This document shows positions 54,191 through 64,000 of a stretch of 64,000 nucleotides of DNA, one piece after another. Source of the stretch: Rhipidocladum racemiflorum. Its lineage: Eukaryota; Streptophyta; Magnoliopsida; Poales; Poaceae. Position 1 is the first letter of the stretch; each line of letters begins with the position of its first letter. The DNA lies in contig JAYEVF010000026.1 of NCBI GenBank assembly GCA_036346355.1, positions 1,240,001 to 1,304,000 on the forward strand, given 5' to 3'. Below the pieces are notes generated by a model. It was not told where the DNA came from, ran no database searches, and worked only from the letters and a program-made list of their open reading frames with translations. A program made the position numbers and the translations under genes.

Positions 54191-57100
54191 TGTAACACCC
54201 CAAATTTTTGCTTTTCATGAAATTAAGTGTTGCTTTGCACTTTGGTGAATTTTTGGAATTTTCTGGAATTTATTTGGATTTATTTGGATTTAATTTGAAT
54301 TTATTCCATATTGAAATAATTAAAGAATTAAACTTTGCAAATAAAATTTTGTTGGAAATATTTTATTTGAGTCCAAAATGATCCAAAGTATTTTCCAGAA
54401 TTTTTCTGGAATTTTTCTGAGTCTTTTGCTATTTTTAATGAATTAAATGAATTATCGGGAATTATTTTAATTATTAAATCGCTAGAAAATGCGAGTGGGT
54501 TTGTACTGTTCATCCGATCGAAGCCGAGTCGGACTCGAGTTCGAGTCCGACCGAATCACGTGACTCGATCGAACCCACTTACGAAGCTTGGTCCTAAGGC
54601 GTGACTGCTGGATCTTGATCCAACGGCCACGATTGAGCCACGCCACCGAGCCCGAGCCCGACCGAGCCGGCTACCGCCGAGTCCGACCTCGACCCAAACT
54701 TCGCGCACCGTTGGATCTCGATCCAACGCTGCGCTGCCACGCCACTCCTAACCGTGTCGCCGCCCGGACTCGCGCCAAGCGGAGAGGACCTCGGATTCGC
54801 TGCGTTTCACGGACGCCGAGGGCTCCTATTTATTGGCGCCACCACCCGTGTCGGGATCGCTGCTTTCATTGCGCACCAGAAGCTCCTACCCACGCCGCTC
54901 AAGCCGCCGCCACCGCGAGCTGCCGTAGTTGGAGGAGGTGTCCACCGCGGTTTGCGCCGCTTTTCCGCCACCGTCCGTCGCTCTCCGCCGAGAAGGAGCC
55001 TGCATCCGAATCCCCGCTTCGAGACGCCCCGAAGAGACCACCCACTCACGAGCGCGTCTAAACGCCGTCGGTGTGGTCTTCGTTCTCAACGCCGGCCGCG
55101 GAGCTCCGCGTGGACATTGCACCGCGAAAGCTTCTCCACCGTCGGATCTTCATCGCGACGGTCGGCATTCGCCCACGCCATCCACGGTAAAGAATCACGT
55201 GTTAATCTCCGGATCTAATCTCAACCGTTAGATCTAGATCCAACGGCTTAGGTTGAACCACGTTCATAACGATAGATTGGATCTTGACCGTCCGATCAAG
55301 AATCGAACGGTCCAGATTAGTGGAGTTGTTTTCCAAGCGCGATAGCCAGATCTAATCTGGGCCGTTGATTTTCAAATCAACGGACGAGATTGAGCCACGT
55401 GTCCGGGAAGGCTGACCGTCGCGGTCGATCGCCGCCCACGCGCGTCAAGGCAGCAGGACGCCGACACGCCGGCCCGCGTGTCAAAAGGCGCCCGCCTGTC
55501 GGCCGAAAGCCAGGCCGAGCCCACGGTGGACCGAGCCGAGACCGCGGCGCCGGTCCGTGGACCCGAGGCCACGCGCCGTCACCTGATTGGTCCACGTGTC
55601 CTTGCTGACGCAATAATTAATTTCCAAAAGAAAATGATTTATTAATTCGAAATAATGATTTCTGATTTTGTTTCAAAACTTCAAACGCTTATAACTTTTA
55701 TGCTTCAACTCCGATTTGAGTGATTCAAATTTCTAAATTTGTATAAAATTGAGATCTACCTAAAATATGAATTTTATTTAATTTTTGGACTAAAGTTTTT
55801 CTCTGTAAAATTATTTAATTGATTATTTAAACTTTAAATAATCATAACTTTTGCATTTTAACTCCGATTTGAACGATTCCAGTTCCTAAAAATCCAGAAA
55901 ATTATGTTCTCTCTGTTTATGGATTTTATTTGGATGTTTGGACACTTTTTGTCCACTGTTTTATTCATTTATTGCTATTTGCACGCGTAACGAGTAGACG
56001 TTGAAGTGCCGGAAGGATTCGAAGGAGAAGTGTTGACTCAGGATCCAACTCAAGACCAAGAACAAGTACTCTTTGAAGGCAAGTTATGCTTTGACCATGT
56101 TGATCCCATTTTGAAATCTATTTTGGTTCAAATTATTGCATGCTAGTTCAATTAGAAAATACTTCGTTTGAATATGGGAGATTAGATAAATACCAATTCG
56201 CTGTATGACACCTTGATTAATTAAGTATGTGCCTTGACCCCTTGTCACCCTAGTTGTGATTTACTAGTTGGACATAATCAAATTGCCAACATGGGTTTTA
56301 GACCGTTGTAGTGTATTGCTTAGACCTGCTACGTGCTCATGACATGATTTTGGACAATCAAATGTTAATATTGACTTAATGATATATTGAACCTGTTTTG
56401 GAAAGGTATCATGTGATGTTGATAGCACGTGGTGCTTGGTAATCAACTGGGGTTTTGATAAATAGTTTTCACGGGCATGTGGCAAGAATGATCGTGGGCC
56501 AAGTGTGGCAATCGGGATGTTGATTTGGTTCTTCTGTAGTCTTGCCCTGGTCATCCTAAGGACTTAACCTTGCAAGCCTTTGATCTCGAGTCATACTTGC
56601 AACCACATGGCTGGAATGGGACAGCCCTAGTTGACTAAGTCGCTAAGGACTCACTTGTGGAGCCTCGTGGTGTCAATTACACCGCTTGTGTGATTGTACG
56701 GGGAGCGATCGTGGTCGTGGCCAGATACCCATCTAACGTGTGTTGGTCCCATACTTCGCCTTGGCTAAGGGAAGGGATGGTGTAGAGCACGAACCTGAGA
56801 GGACCACCTGTGTTGTTTGAGGCTTCCAAAGGCTTTGTTACTGAACTCGCCTTTGTGGTGTTTGACTGTATCTTGTGGGTAAATTGCATAACCTCTGCAG
56901 AGTGTAGAATCTATTCGAATAGCCGAGTCCACTGTGATCGACAATGCTCGGGATTACAATAAGGGTTAGACTTTCTCAAAATAACTTGGATTTGAAAGGT
57001 TGGTTTGGAGTAATAACGAGGTTGATGAAAATGTGGACTTGGATGGGAAAGATGTTTACTAAACTCCTTGAACAGTTATTTATGCTTTACTTGTTTCTAC

Positions 57101-57603
57101 TGCTTTCGAATCTACTTATGATACTTGTCAAATGTCACATCGCAAATATACCTTGAGCTATTCCTTTGTACCAAGCCATGCATATAGTATATTAGCTTGC
57201 ATTCTCAGGCATGACTTGCCGAGTACCAAGTACTCACCCTTGCCACAATACAACACCAGCTTGAAGAGGAGACTACACCACTTTGGAGGAGGAGCTCCAC
57301 GAGGACTCATCTACTTAGGAGCGAGCCCATCGGTTACTGTGGTATACTGGATGGCGCCACGAAGTTATCTTATTTTCCGCTGCTATTATCTCTCTTTTAA
57401 TAAGTTTCGCCCTGCGAGGCGTACATTTGTAACTTGACCTTAAGGTCGGGTAACCAGATTGATTATTTAATTAAAGTACTTTATTAGTATCGAGTGGTAT
57501 GATTGTGATATTTACCGATGTTAAGACTGTGTGCACTAGCGAGTTACTGGACTAGTGCTGAATACACGTGAGGGTCCTGATTTGCAAATTCGGGGTCCCG
57601 ACA
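54191..57603 (+). repeat. 5' LTR of plus-strand chromovirus (3413 bases)
   Basis: TGTAACACCCC to GGGGTCCCGACA. TATA-like CTATTTATTGG lies near 54827, so the R-U5 part is about 2.7 kb. Palindromes include 54708-54729 and CCGTTGATTTTCAAATCAACGG at about 55362-55383. No genes are supported inside. Confidence 0.93.
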
Positions 57604-57607
57604 GAGG

Positions 57608-57619
57608 TGGTATCGAGCC
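57608..57619 (+). other. Primer binding site of plus-strand chromovirus
   Basis: TGGTATCGAGCC, four bases behind the LTR, identical to the minus-strand copy. Confidence 0.88.
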
Positions 57620-57818
57620 AGGTTGACCGTAGGCTCAACCCTAGCTAGAATGGTCGTAGAGAGGTTAAAACCTATTTTCTAAAAAGCTAAAAAGTTCGTC
57701 AAGATAAGAAATGATATCTCGACTTACCCCTTCTCTCTTTTCTTGTCTCTTGCTGAATTTTTCCTTACCTTGTCACGATTTAAAAATTTTGAGTTCTTAC
57801 GTGAGCATCTTGTGACAG

Positions 57819-58538
57819 ATGGAGGAGAGTTCAACCACGCCGATCCGAGGTTGGTCATGCCGCGGAACCTTGGCGTATGCTCTGAGACTCTCGGAGATTT
57901 TGAGAAGCCCCAATACCAAGTGGAAGTGATCGGACAAGCGAGGATTGATCAAGGCTTGTGACGTGAAGATTGTGGTACTGCTAGGAAGAAGAGCCCAGGC
58001 AATCGCTCGATACACCGTGACCGCCGTAAGGTCTACAATGCAGATGGGTATCCAAGAAGTGTCACGACGAGCAATGCGGCACATTACCCGCATCTACGCC
58101 GGAGAATTGGAGAGCACGGTGTTCGTTATCATCCACAAGAATGATAACCTTCTTGACCCGAAGGCGATTCAGGATGAGAATGCCATGGTCACACAGTTGG
58201 CACGACTTGTTGTCGCCCAGGAGGATGTACTCGATGATACAAGCAAGGAGCTACAGAAGGCCCGCAAGGAGATCACGACAGAGAAGAACAGATGGCGGGA
58301 AGCTCAAGAGTATGTGTCACACCTTTTGAGAAGGATTGACGAGTTGGAGATGACTTTGTACGGACCAGAGCCAGAGCCAATGCTCGAGCTGCACGAGCCA
58401 GACCCGGAGGAGCCAGAGCTTGAGGAGGACACTGCATCTTCGACTACCACAGATGACACAGTTGCTGGACATGGCAATCGTTTCGCACCTATGCCGCAGC
58501 ATCCGTACCCAGGCCGTGGAGGTTTTCTCGATGAGTGA
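57819..58538 (+). pseudogene. Pre-gag ORF of plus-strand chromovirus (about 235 aa when open)
   Basis: ATG at 57819, with shifts in the first 130 bases. From 57945 the frame is open to 58538: KACDVKIVVL, then IQEVSRRAMRHITRIYAGEL, a charged helical part (DDTSKELQKARKEITTEKNRWREAQEYV) likely to form a coiled coil, and an acidic Pro/Glu tail (EPEPMLELHEPDPEEPELEED). It stands alone between primer site and gag, with its own stop. It is conserved in the minus-strand copy. Function is unknown. Confidence 0.75.
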
Positions 58539-58824
58539 TCGTAGGTTCTATAGTGAGACTCCTTCGCCGAGTCACGTCATAGAATAAAGAGTCACCCTTT
58601 AGGCGTTAGACTCCAGTGTTAGTTCGATTTGGATTTACATTGCTTGCTGAGTGTGCAGTATGTGTTGCAAGGCCCCTAGGCATTGTAAGCAACCATACCA
58701 AGTTACTATTGATTAAGATAATAAAGTTGGACCTTAAAGTTACACCTTTCGCCCCGCATAAGTTCCATACTACTTGTCTATTCTTGTTTCCCTCTCATCT
58801 CTAAAGCCTAGAGCAAATCGACAG

Positions 58825-59830
58825 ATGGTGAACACCCGCGGAAACCATGGAGGCAATGGAAGTGGTTCTCGCCCAATAGAAAACCCCAATGATGGAGCAC
58901 CAGCACCGCCAGTGGACATGCAGAATTTCGGAGCTTTTCTTGCTGCTCAGACTCAGTTGATGCATGCTATGATGCAACAGATGCAACACGTCACTGCTCA
59001 GGCCACAGTTAATCAAGTTAATCAGGGACAACGCCAGAATACAAGACTGTCAGAGTTCATGAGGACTCACCCACCCACTTTCTCTGGGAATGCCAATCCA
59101 TTAGAGGCTGATGATTGGTTAAGATCAATTGAGAGGAAGCTACACATCGCTCAATGCATAGGAAATGAGAAGGTACTTTACGCTTCTCATCAGTTGGAAG
59201 GAACAAATACCGAATGGTGGGAGAACTTCGTGCACGCAAGAGAACCCTCAAGATATCACTTGGGGAGAGTTCACGGCCGCATTCCGCCAAGATCACGTGC
59301 CTGAAGGAATCATGGATCTCAAGAAGGAGGAGTTCAGTCATCAAGCAAGGTAATCACCTGGTCGACTACCTGAACAAGTTCACACAGCCTTGCTCGCACG
59401 CACTCGAGGATGTAGCGCAGATAAAGCCGCATACCTCGTTTCATGAAGGGACTTAACTCAGATTACAGTGGGATTGATCACCCACACCTTTCCGCATTTC
59501 CAGAATTGGTGAATAAGGCGCTTATTCTTGAGGACAAGCGCAAGGAACTGGATGAAAACAGAAGCGCAGGATGCAACAAACAGGATCACGCCAGGAGCTC
59601 AAGAACGCTTGAGAGTTGCACCAAATCAATTTTTCAGATTTCAGCCACGTAACGCAACCAGACACCGCTACCAAAGACCAAGACCCGCCAATCGTAACTA
59701 TCGCACCTCACCCGGCCGTAAACGCCGCCTCCAGCAACAAGAAGGAACAAGAAGACGCTGCTACAACCGCAACGAGCCGTGACACTTTGCCAACAAGCTG
59801 CCCAAAGAAGACAAATGAGTGACCCCATCC
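58825..59830 (+). pseudogene. gag: Plus-strand chromovirus gag, broken
   Basis: ATG at 58825 (VNTRGNHGGNGSGS). The capsid domain has HPPTFSGNANPLEADDWLRS, KLHIAQCIGNEKVLYASHQL and TEWWENF. A shift near 59230 breaks it, and the frame goes on in pieces (QGNHLVDYLNKFTQ, FHEGTLNSDY region). The zinc knuckle at about 59758-59815 is damaged: CYN is followed by an R where Cys is expected, then an in-frame TGA. Confidence 0.87.
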
Positions 59831-59959
59831 GCTTCAATCTAGGATCCACACCAGCTAGGACGCCAAAGATCAGGAGTCACACCCCGCATCGTGGTGAGAG
59901 GCCGAGTCAACCATGTCACCGCGGATGCACTTCGTAATGCTACGACGTCAGATCGGGTA

Positions 59960-61116
59960 AGTTACTTGTTAACTCAAGACTGCGATGCTTTGTTTGATTC
60001 TCGAGCTCAGATTCGTTTGTTTCGCAAGGCTTTGCTGCTAAAAATGATTTGGGGATTGCAAGGCTTAAATGCACGCTTGTAGTTCAAACCCCTGGTTCCG
60101 AACTCCGAACGAAAGTAGGATGTTCCGGGGTGAGAATACTAATAGATGGAACAGAGTTCCTAGCGAACCTTATTATTTTGGAGACCCAGACCTTAGATGT
60201 TATTTTGGGAATGGATTGGCTATCCAAGCACAGGGCCGTATTGGATTGTGGACAAAGGACTATCTCAGTTGAGAGCCCGAGTGGGAAGAAAGTAGAATTT
60301 CAAGCCACCGCCGTTAGGAATGGACAGCTGATGGTTAACAGTACCAAGACAATCAGCATAGAGGATGTTTCGGTAGTGAATGAGTACCCAGATGTTTTTC
60401 CTAAGATCTACCTCGTATGCCGCCTGCAGGGACATAGAGTTTGTAATAGAGCTTGTACTGCACAAAGACCGATAGCAAAGAGACCCTATCGGATGTCCAC
60501 CGAGGAGTTGGTAGAGATGAAGAAACAGCTGGAGGAGTTAATGGAGAAAGGATTTATCAGACCGAGTTCGTCGCCGTGGGGAGCACCAGTTTTGTTTGTC
60601 AAGAAGAAGGACGGGAGTTTCAGGATGTGCATCGACTACCGTGCACTCAATGAAGTCACCGTAAAGAATAAGTATCCGCTACCCAGGATTGACGATTTGT
60701 TTGATCAGCTGAGAGGAGCCGGAGTTTTCTCCAAGATTGACCTAAGATCGGGATACCATCGCTGAAGATCCGATCAGAAGATATTCGAAAACCGCATTTT
60801 AGTCAAGATATGGACATTACGAGTTTACGCTATGTCCTTTGGTCTCGATTTAATGCGCCAAAGATATTTCATGAATATGATGAATAAGGTGTTCATGGAG
60901 TATTTCGACAAGTTTGTGGTCGTGTTCATAGATGATAACTTAATCTACTCCAAGACAGAGGATGAACATGCCGAACACTTGAGGCGAGTGTTGGAAAAGC
61001 TGAGGGAACAGCAACTCTTCGCCAAGTTCAGCAAGTGTGATTTTTGGAAGGATAAGGTGGAGTTTCTTGGACATGTAATGACCGCGAAGGAGTCACCGTG
61101 GATCCGAGCAAGGTAG
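59960..61116 (+). pseudogene. pol: Plus-strand chromovirus protease and reverse transcriptase, broken
   Basis: Protease active site region reads LFDSRAQ where DSGA is usual (about 59988-60010). The protease end (LDVILGMDWLSKH) is normal. RT from about 60480 has KRPYRMSTEELVEMKKQL, SSPWGAPVLFVKKKDGSFRM and KYPLPRIDDLFDQLRGAGV. A scrambled stretch at 60764-60870 follows, then FVVVFIDDNLIYSKT, where the usual FIDDIL active site has N for I. Then KFSKCDFWKDKVEFLGHV. A further break lies near 61090-61170. Confidence 0.9.
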
Positions 61117-61174
61117 AAGTCGTGGTTACATTGGGATCACCCAAAGACCGTGACCCATTAGAAGTTTCCTTGGA

Positions 61175-62712
61175 ATGGCAGGATATTATCGCCGTTTCAT
61201 TGAAGGCTTTTCGACAATTGCGAGACCTCTTACGCAATTGCTGAAAAAGGAGAAGAAGTTTGTATGGACCGAATGTGAGAAAGGATTCCAAGAATCGAAA
61301 ACGAGATTGACATCGACCATGTTGGTTCTCACGGACGTCAATCAAAACTTTGATATCTATTGTGATGCATCACGCCAAGGACTTGGATGTGTGTTGATGC
61401 AGAACGGAAAGGTTGTTGCTTATGCATCAAGGCAGTTGAGGCCGCATGAGGAGAATTACCCGACACATGACCTAGAGTTAGTCAGCCGTAGTGCATGCCT
61501 TGAAGATATGGCGTCACTATCTCGATCGGGAACAGATGTGAAGTGTACACGGATCATAAGAGCCTTAAGTACATATTCACCCAGTCGGATCTGAATATGA
61601 GGCAAAGGAGATGGTTGGAGTTGATCAAGGACTACAATGTTGGAATCCATTATCATCCCGGAAAGGCCAACGTAGTTGCCGATGCCTTGAGTCGGAAAAG
61701 CCATACCATGAATATGTTGATAGCCACGAATCAGGATGAGTTATGCCAGGAGTTTCAGAGAATGAAGATTGAGGTGGTACCCAATGGATTCTTGGCCGCA
61801 TTAGAAGTAAAGCCTACTCTAGAAGATCAGATCCGAGAAGGACAGAAGGATGATGACAAGATCCGTAGGATTAAGTCCAAAATGGAGGAAGGCAAGGCAA
61901 AGGATTTCAAGCTAGATGGGCAGAGCACGTTATGGATGAAGGATCGGATTTGCGTGCCGAACAAGAAGGAATTAAAGCAACTGATTCTGGAGGAAGCCCA
62001 TAACTCCAAGTATTCAATTCACCCAGGGAGCGCCAAAATGTATCAGGATTTGAAAGAAAGATTCTGGTGGCCAAACATGAAGCGAGAAGTTGCCGAGCAT
62101 GTTGCATTGTGCGACGTATGCCAGAGAGTCAAGGCAATGCATCAGAGACCAGCAGGATTGCTACAGCCGTTGAGGATACCTGAGTGGAAGTGGGAGGAAA
62201 TCGGAATGGATTTCATTACCGGTTTGCCCAAGACTCAAGGAGGTTATGACTCCATATGGGTTATAGTAGATCGATTGACCAAAGTAGCCCATTTCATCCC
62301 CGTGAAGACCACTTACTCGGGGGATAAGTTAGCAGAATTGTATATGATCAGGATCGTCTGTTTGCATGGAGTACCAAAAAGGATTGTATCGGACAGAGGT
62401 ACCCAATTTACCTCAAGGTTCTGGAATAAGTTGCATGAAGCCATGGGAACCCGTTTGAACTTCAGTACAGCCTATCACCCACAGACGGATGGACAGACCG
62501 AAAGAGTCAATCAGATTCTGGAGGATATGCTAAGAGCGTGTGCATTGGCTTATGGTACCTCTTGGGATAAGAGTTTGCCGTATGCCGAGTTCGCCACAAT
62601 AATAGCTACCAAGCTAGTTTCTGAGATGTCACCTTTGAGGCACTCAGATGGTCGACCGCTTCGGACGCCATTAAACCGAATGAGACCGGCGAGCGCCGTG
62701 TCTTCGGCCTGA
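61175..62712 (+). pseudogene. pol: Plus-strand chromovirus RNase H and integrase, nearly intact
   Basis: RNase H: FDIYCDASRQGLGCVLMQ, YASRQLRPHEENYPTHDLEL, then a shift near 61470, then VYTDHKSLKYIFTQ. Integrase: zinc finger HNSKYSIHPGSAKMYQDL and CDVCQRVK; core MDFITGLPKTQGGYDSIWV, SDRGTQFTSRFW and DGQTERVNQ (the D, D and E). The end near 62640-62712 shifts out of frame. Confidence 0.92.
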
Positions 62713-63243
62713 TATACTCCAGAAGTCAAGAAGCGTATAGCCACGATTAGGGAAAGGTTGAAGATAGCTCAATCACGACAGAAGAGTTATGCTGATAACC
62801 GTCGCCGCGACTTGAGTTTTGAACCAGAAGATTTCGTGTATCTCAGAGTCACCCCTCTCAGGGGAGTTAAGAGATTCCATGCAAAAGGGAAACTCGCACC
62901 CCGTTATGTGGGACCATTTAGGATTTTGAGCCGCAAAGGCGAAGTTGCTTACCAGCTAGAGTTGCCGCAGTCATTAGCAGGAGTGCATGACGTATTCCAT
63001 GTGTCCCAGTTGAAGAAGTGTCTCCGAGTACCCGAGGAACAAACGCCGCTAGAGTCAATTGAGTTGCAGGAAGATTTGACTTACAAGGAGCATCCTGTGA
63101 AGATTTTGGACACTATGGATCGAGAGACTAGGAATAAGTCAACCCGCTTCTCAGAGAGTTCAGTGGAGCAACCATGCAGAAAGCGAGGCAACTTGGGAGC
63201 GCGAAGAGGATTTGAGGAAGGAATTTCCGGACCTATTCTTTAG
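62713..63243 (+). pseudogene. Plus-strand chromovirus integrase C-terminus and chromodomain remnant
   Basis: KIAQSRQKSYADNRRRDL, FEPEDFVYLRVTPLRGVKRF, LAPRYVGPFRILSR (the GPY/F module) and GVHDVFHVSQLKKC lead into the chromodomain. The chromodomain starts normally (YKEHPVKILD) but is frame-shifted at about 63130-63150. The usual ATWEREEDL motif is readable only in another frame at about 63188-63215. A chromodomain would direct integration to heterochromatin. Confidence 0.87.
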
Positions 63244-63275
63244 TAAGCCCTGAATCTCGGGGACGAGATTCTGTT

Positions 63276-63289
63276 AAGGGGGGGAGGTT
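63276..63289 (+). other. Polypurine tract of plus-strand chromovirus
   Basis: AAGGGGGGGAGGTT directly before the 3' LTR. It primes plus-strand DNA synthesis. Confidence 0.9.
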
Positions 63290-64000
63290 TGTAACACCCC
63301 AAATTTTTGCTTTTCATGAAATTAAGTGTTGCTTTGCACTTTGGTGAATTTTTGGAATTTTCTGGAATTTATTTGGATTTATTTGGATTTAACTTGAATT
63401 TATTCCATATTGAAATAAATAAAGAATTAAACTTTGCAAATAAAATTTTGTTGGAAATATTTTATTTGAGTCCAAAATGATCCAAAGTATTTTCCAGAAT
63501 TTTTCTGGAATTTTTCTGAGTCTTTTGCTATTTTTAATGAATTAAATGAATTACTGGGAATTATTTTAATTATTAAATCGCTGGAAAATGCGAGTGGGTT
63601 TGTAATCGTTTCATCCGATCGAAGCTCGAGTCGACTCGAGTTCGAGTCCGACCCGAGTCACGTGACTCGACCGAACCCACTCGGCCGAGCCTTAATCGCG
63701 TGACCGTTGGATCTTGATCCAACGGCCACGATTGAGCCACGTCACCGAGCCCGAGCCCGATCGAGCCAGCCACCGCCCGAAGTCCGACCGGACCCAACTT
63801 CGCGCGACCGTTGGATCTCGATCCAACGGTGCGCGCGTTGCCACGTCACCCTAACTGTCGCCGCCGGACTCCGCCGCCAAGCGAGAGGACCTCCCTGATT
63901 CCGCGGCGTTTCCTGACGCCGAGGGGCCCTATTTATTGCGCCGCCACCCGTGTCGGGATCGCTGCTTTCATTGCGCACCAGAGCTCCTACCCACGCCGCT
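63290..64000 (+). repeat. 3' LTR of plus-strand chromovirus, partial
   Basis: First 711 bases, matching 54191 onward. Palindromes CCGTTGGATCTTGATCCAACGG at 63704-63725 and CCGTTGGATCTCGATCCAACGG at 63808-63829. Cut by the window end. Confidence 0.93.

Larger units (their letters stand above)
54191..64000 (+). mobile_element. Tekay/Del-like chromovirus, plus-strand copy, runs off the window
   Basis: Same family as 33888-46641 but inverted. 5' LTR 54191-57603, primer site, pre-gag ORF, gag, protease, RT, RNase H, integrase, chromodomain remnant, polypurine tract, and the first 711 bases of the 3' LTR. Integrase is almost intact. Gag, protease and RT are broken by small indels. Confidence 0.94.

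Overview
This window is plant DNA, almost certainly from a large-genome grass. It is a stack of nested LTR retrotransposons, and I see no ordinary host gene. The grass assignment rests on Tat-lineage Ty3 elements with antisense genes, a SIRE/Maximus-type Ty1 element, a Tekay/Del-type chromovirus with 3.4-3.6 kb LTRs, and GC-rich codons. The species cannot be named from the sequence.

Layout. Bases 1 to about 8323 are the 5' part of a minus-strand Tat element (Tat-1): gag-protease, RT, two RNase H domains and integrase on the minus strand, with the remains of two antisense genes on the plus strand. Bases 8636-9410 and 48554 to about 49248 look like two halves of an older LTR. They were split by a second Tat element on the plus strand (Tat-2, 9411-48553, TSD GTGGG on both sides). 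Tat-2 was itself hit several times. A solo LTR (9829-11921, TSD GCAGT) lies in its 5' LTR. A SIRE-type Ty1 element (from 12420) lies just behind its primer site, and a second Ty1 element (17259-24909, TSD CTTAC) is nested inside the SIRE integrase/RT linker. A large deletion near 28090 fused the SIRE 3' region to the Tat-2 integrase. A minus-strand Tekay-like chromovirus (33888-46641) sits in the Tat-2 3' region. From about 49249 a third Tat element (Tat-3, minus strand) begins with its LTR and plus-strand antisense genes. It is interrupted at 54191 by a second, plus-strand copy of the same Tekay-like family that runs off the window end.

The most interesting content is the antisense cargo of the Tat elements. 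In Tat-2, four exons on the strand opposite to pol are separated by three short GT-AG introns of 76-82 bases, each in phase 0. They encode a protein with a PF04195-like ('putative gypsy type transposon') N-terminal domain, an acidic linker and a long coiled coil. A second small antisense ORF with a shared C-terminal motif lies between this gene and pol. The same gene order appears in Tat-3, and its tail appears in Tat-1. TATA-like boxes stand upstream of several of these ORFs on the antisense strand. An intron on the antisense strand is invisible to splicing of the sense genomic RNA, so such a gene could be carried through retrotransposition unspliced.

Most reading frames are broken. Two kinds of damage are visible. 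One is single stop codons that a C-to-T change at CAG or CGA would explain. The other is many places where one copy of a repeat has CTG or CAG and another copy has TCG, CG or CGC with small indels. The second pattern creates CG rather than destroying it, so I suspect consensus (basecalling) errors at methylated CHG sites. Some frameshifts here may therefore not be real.
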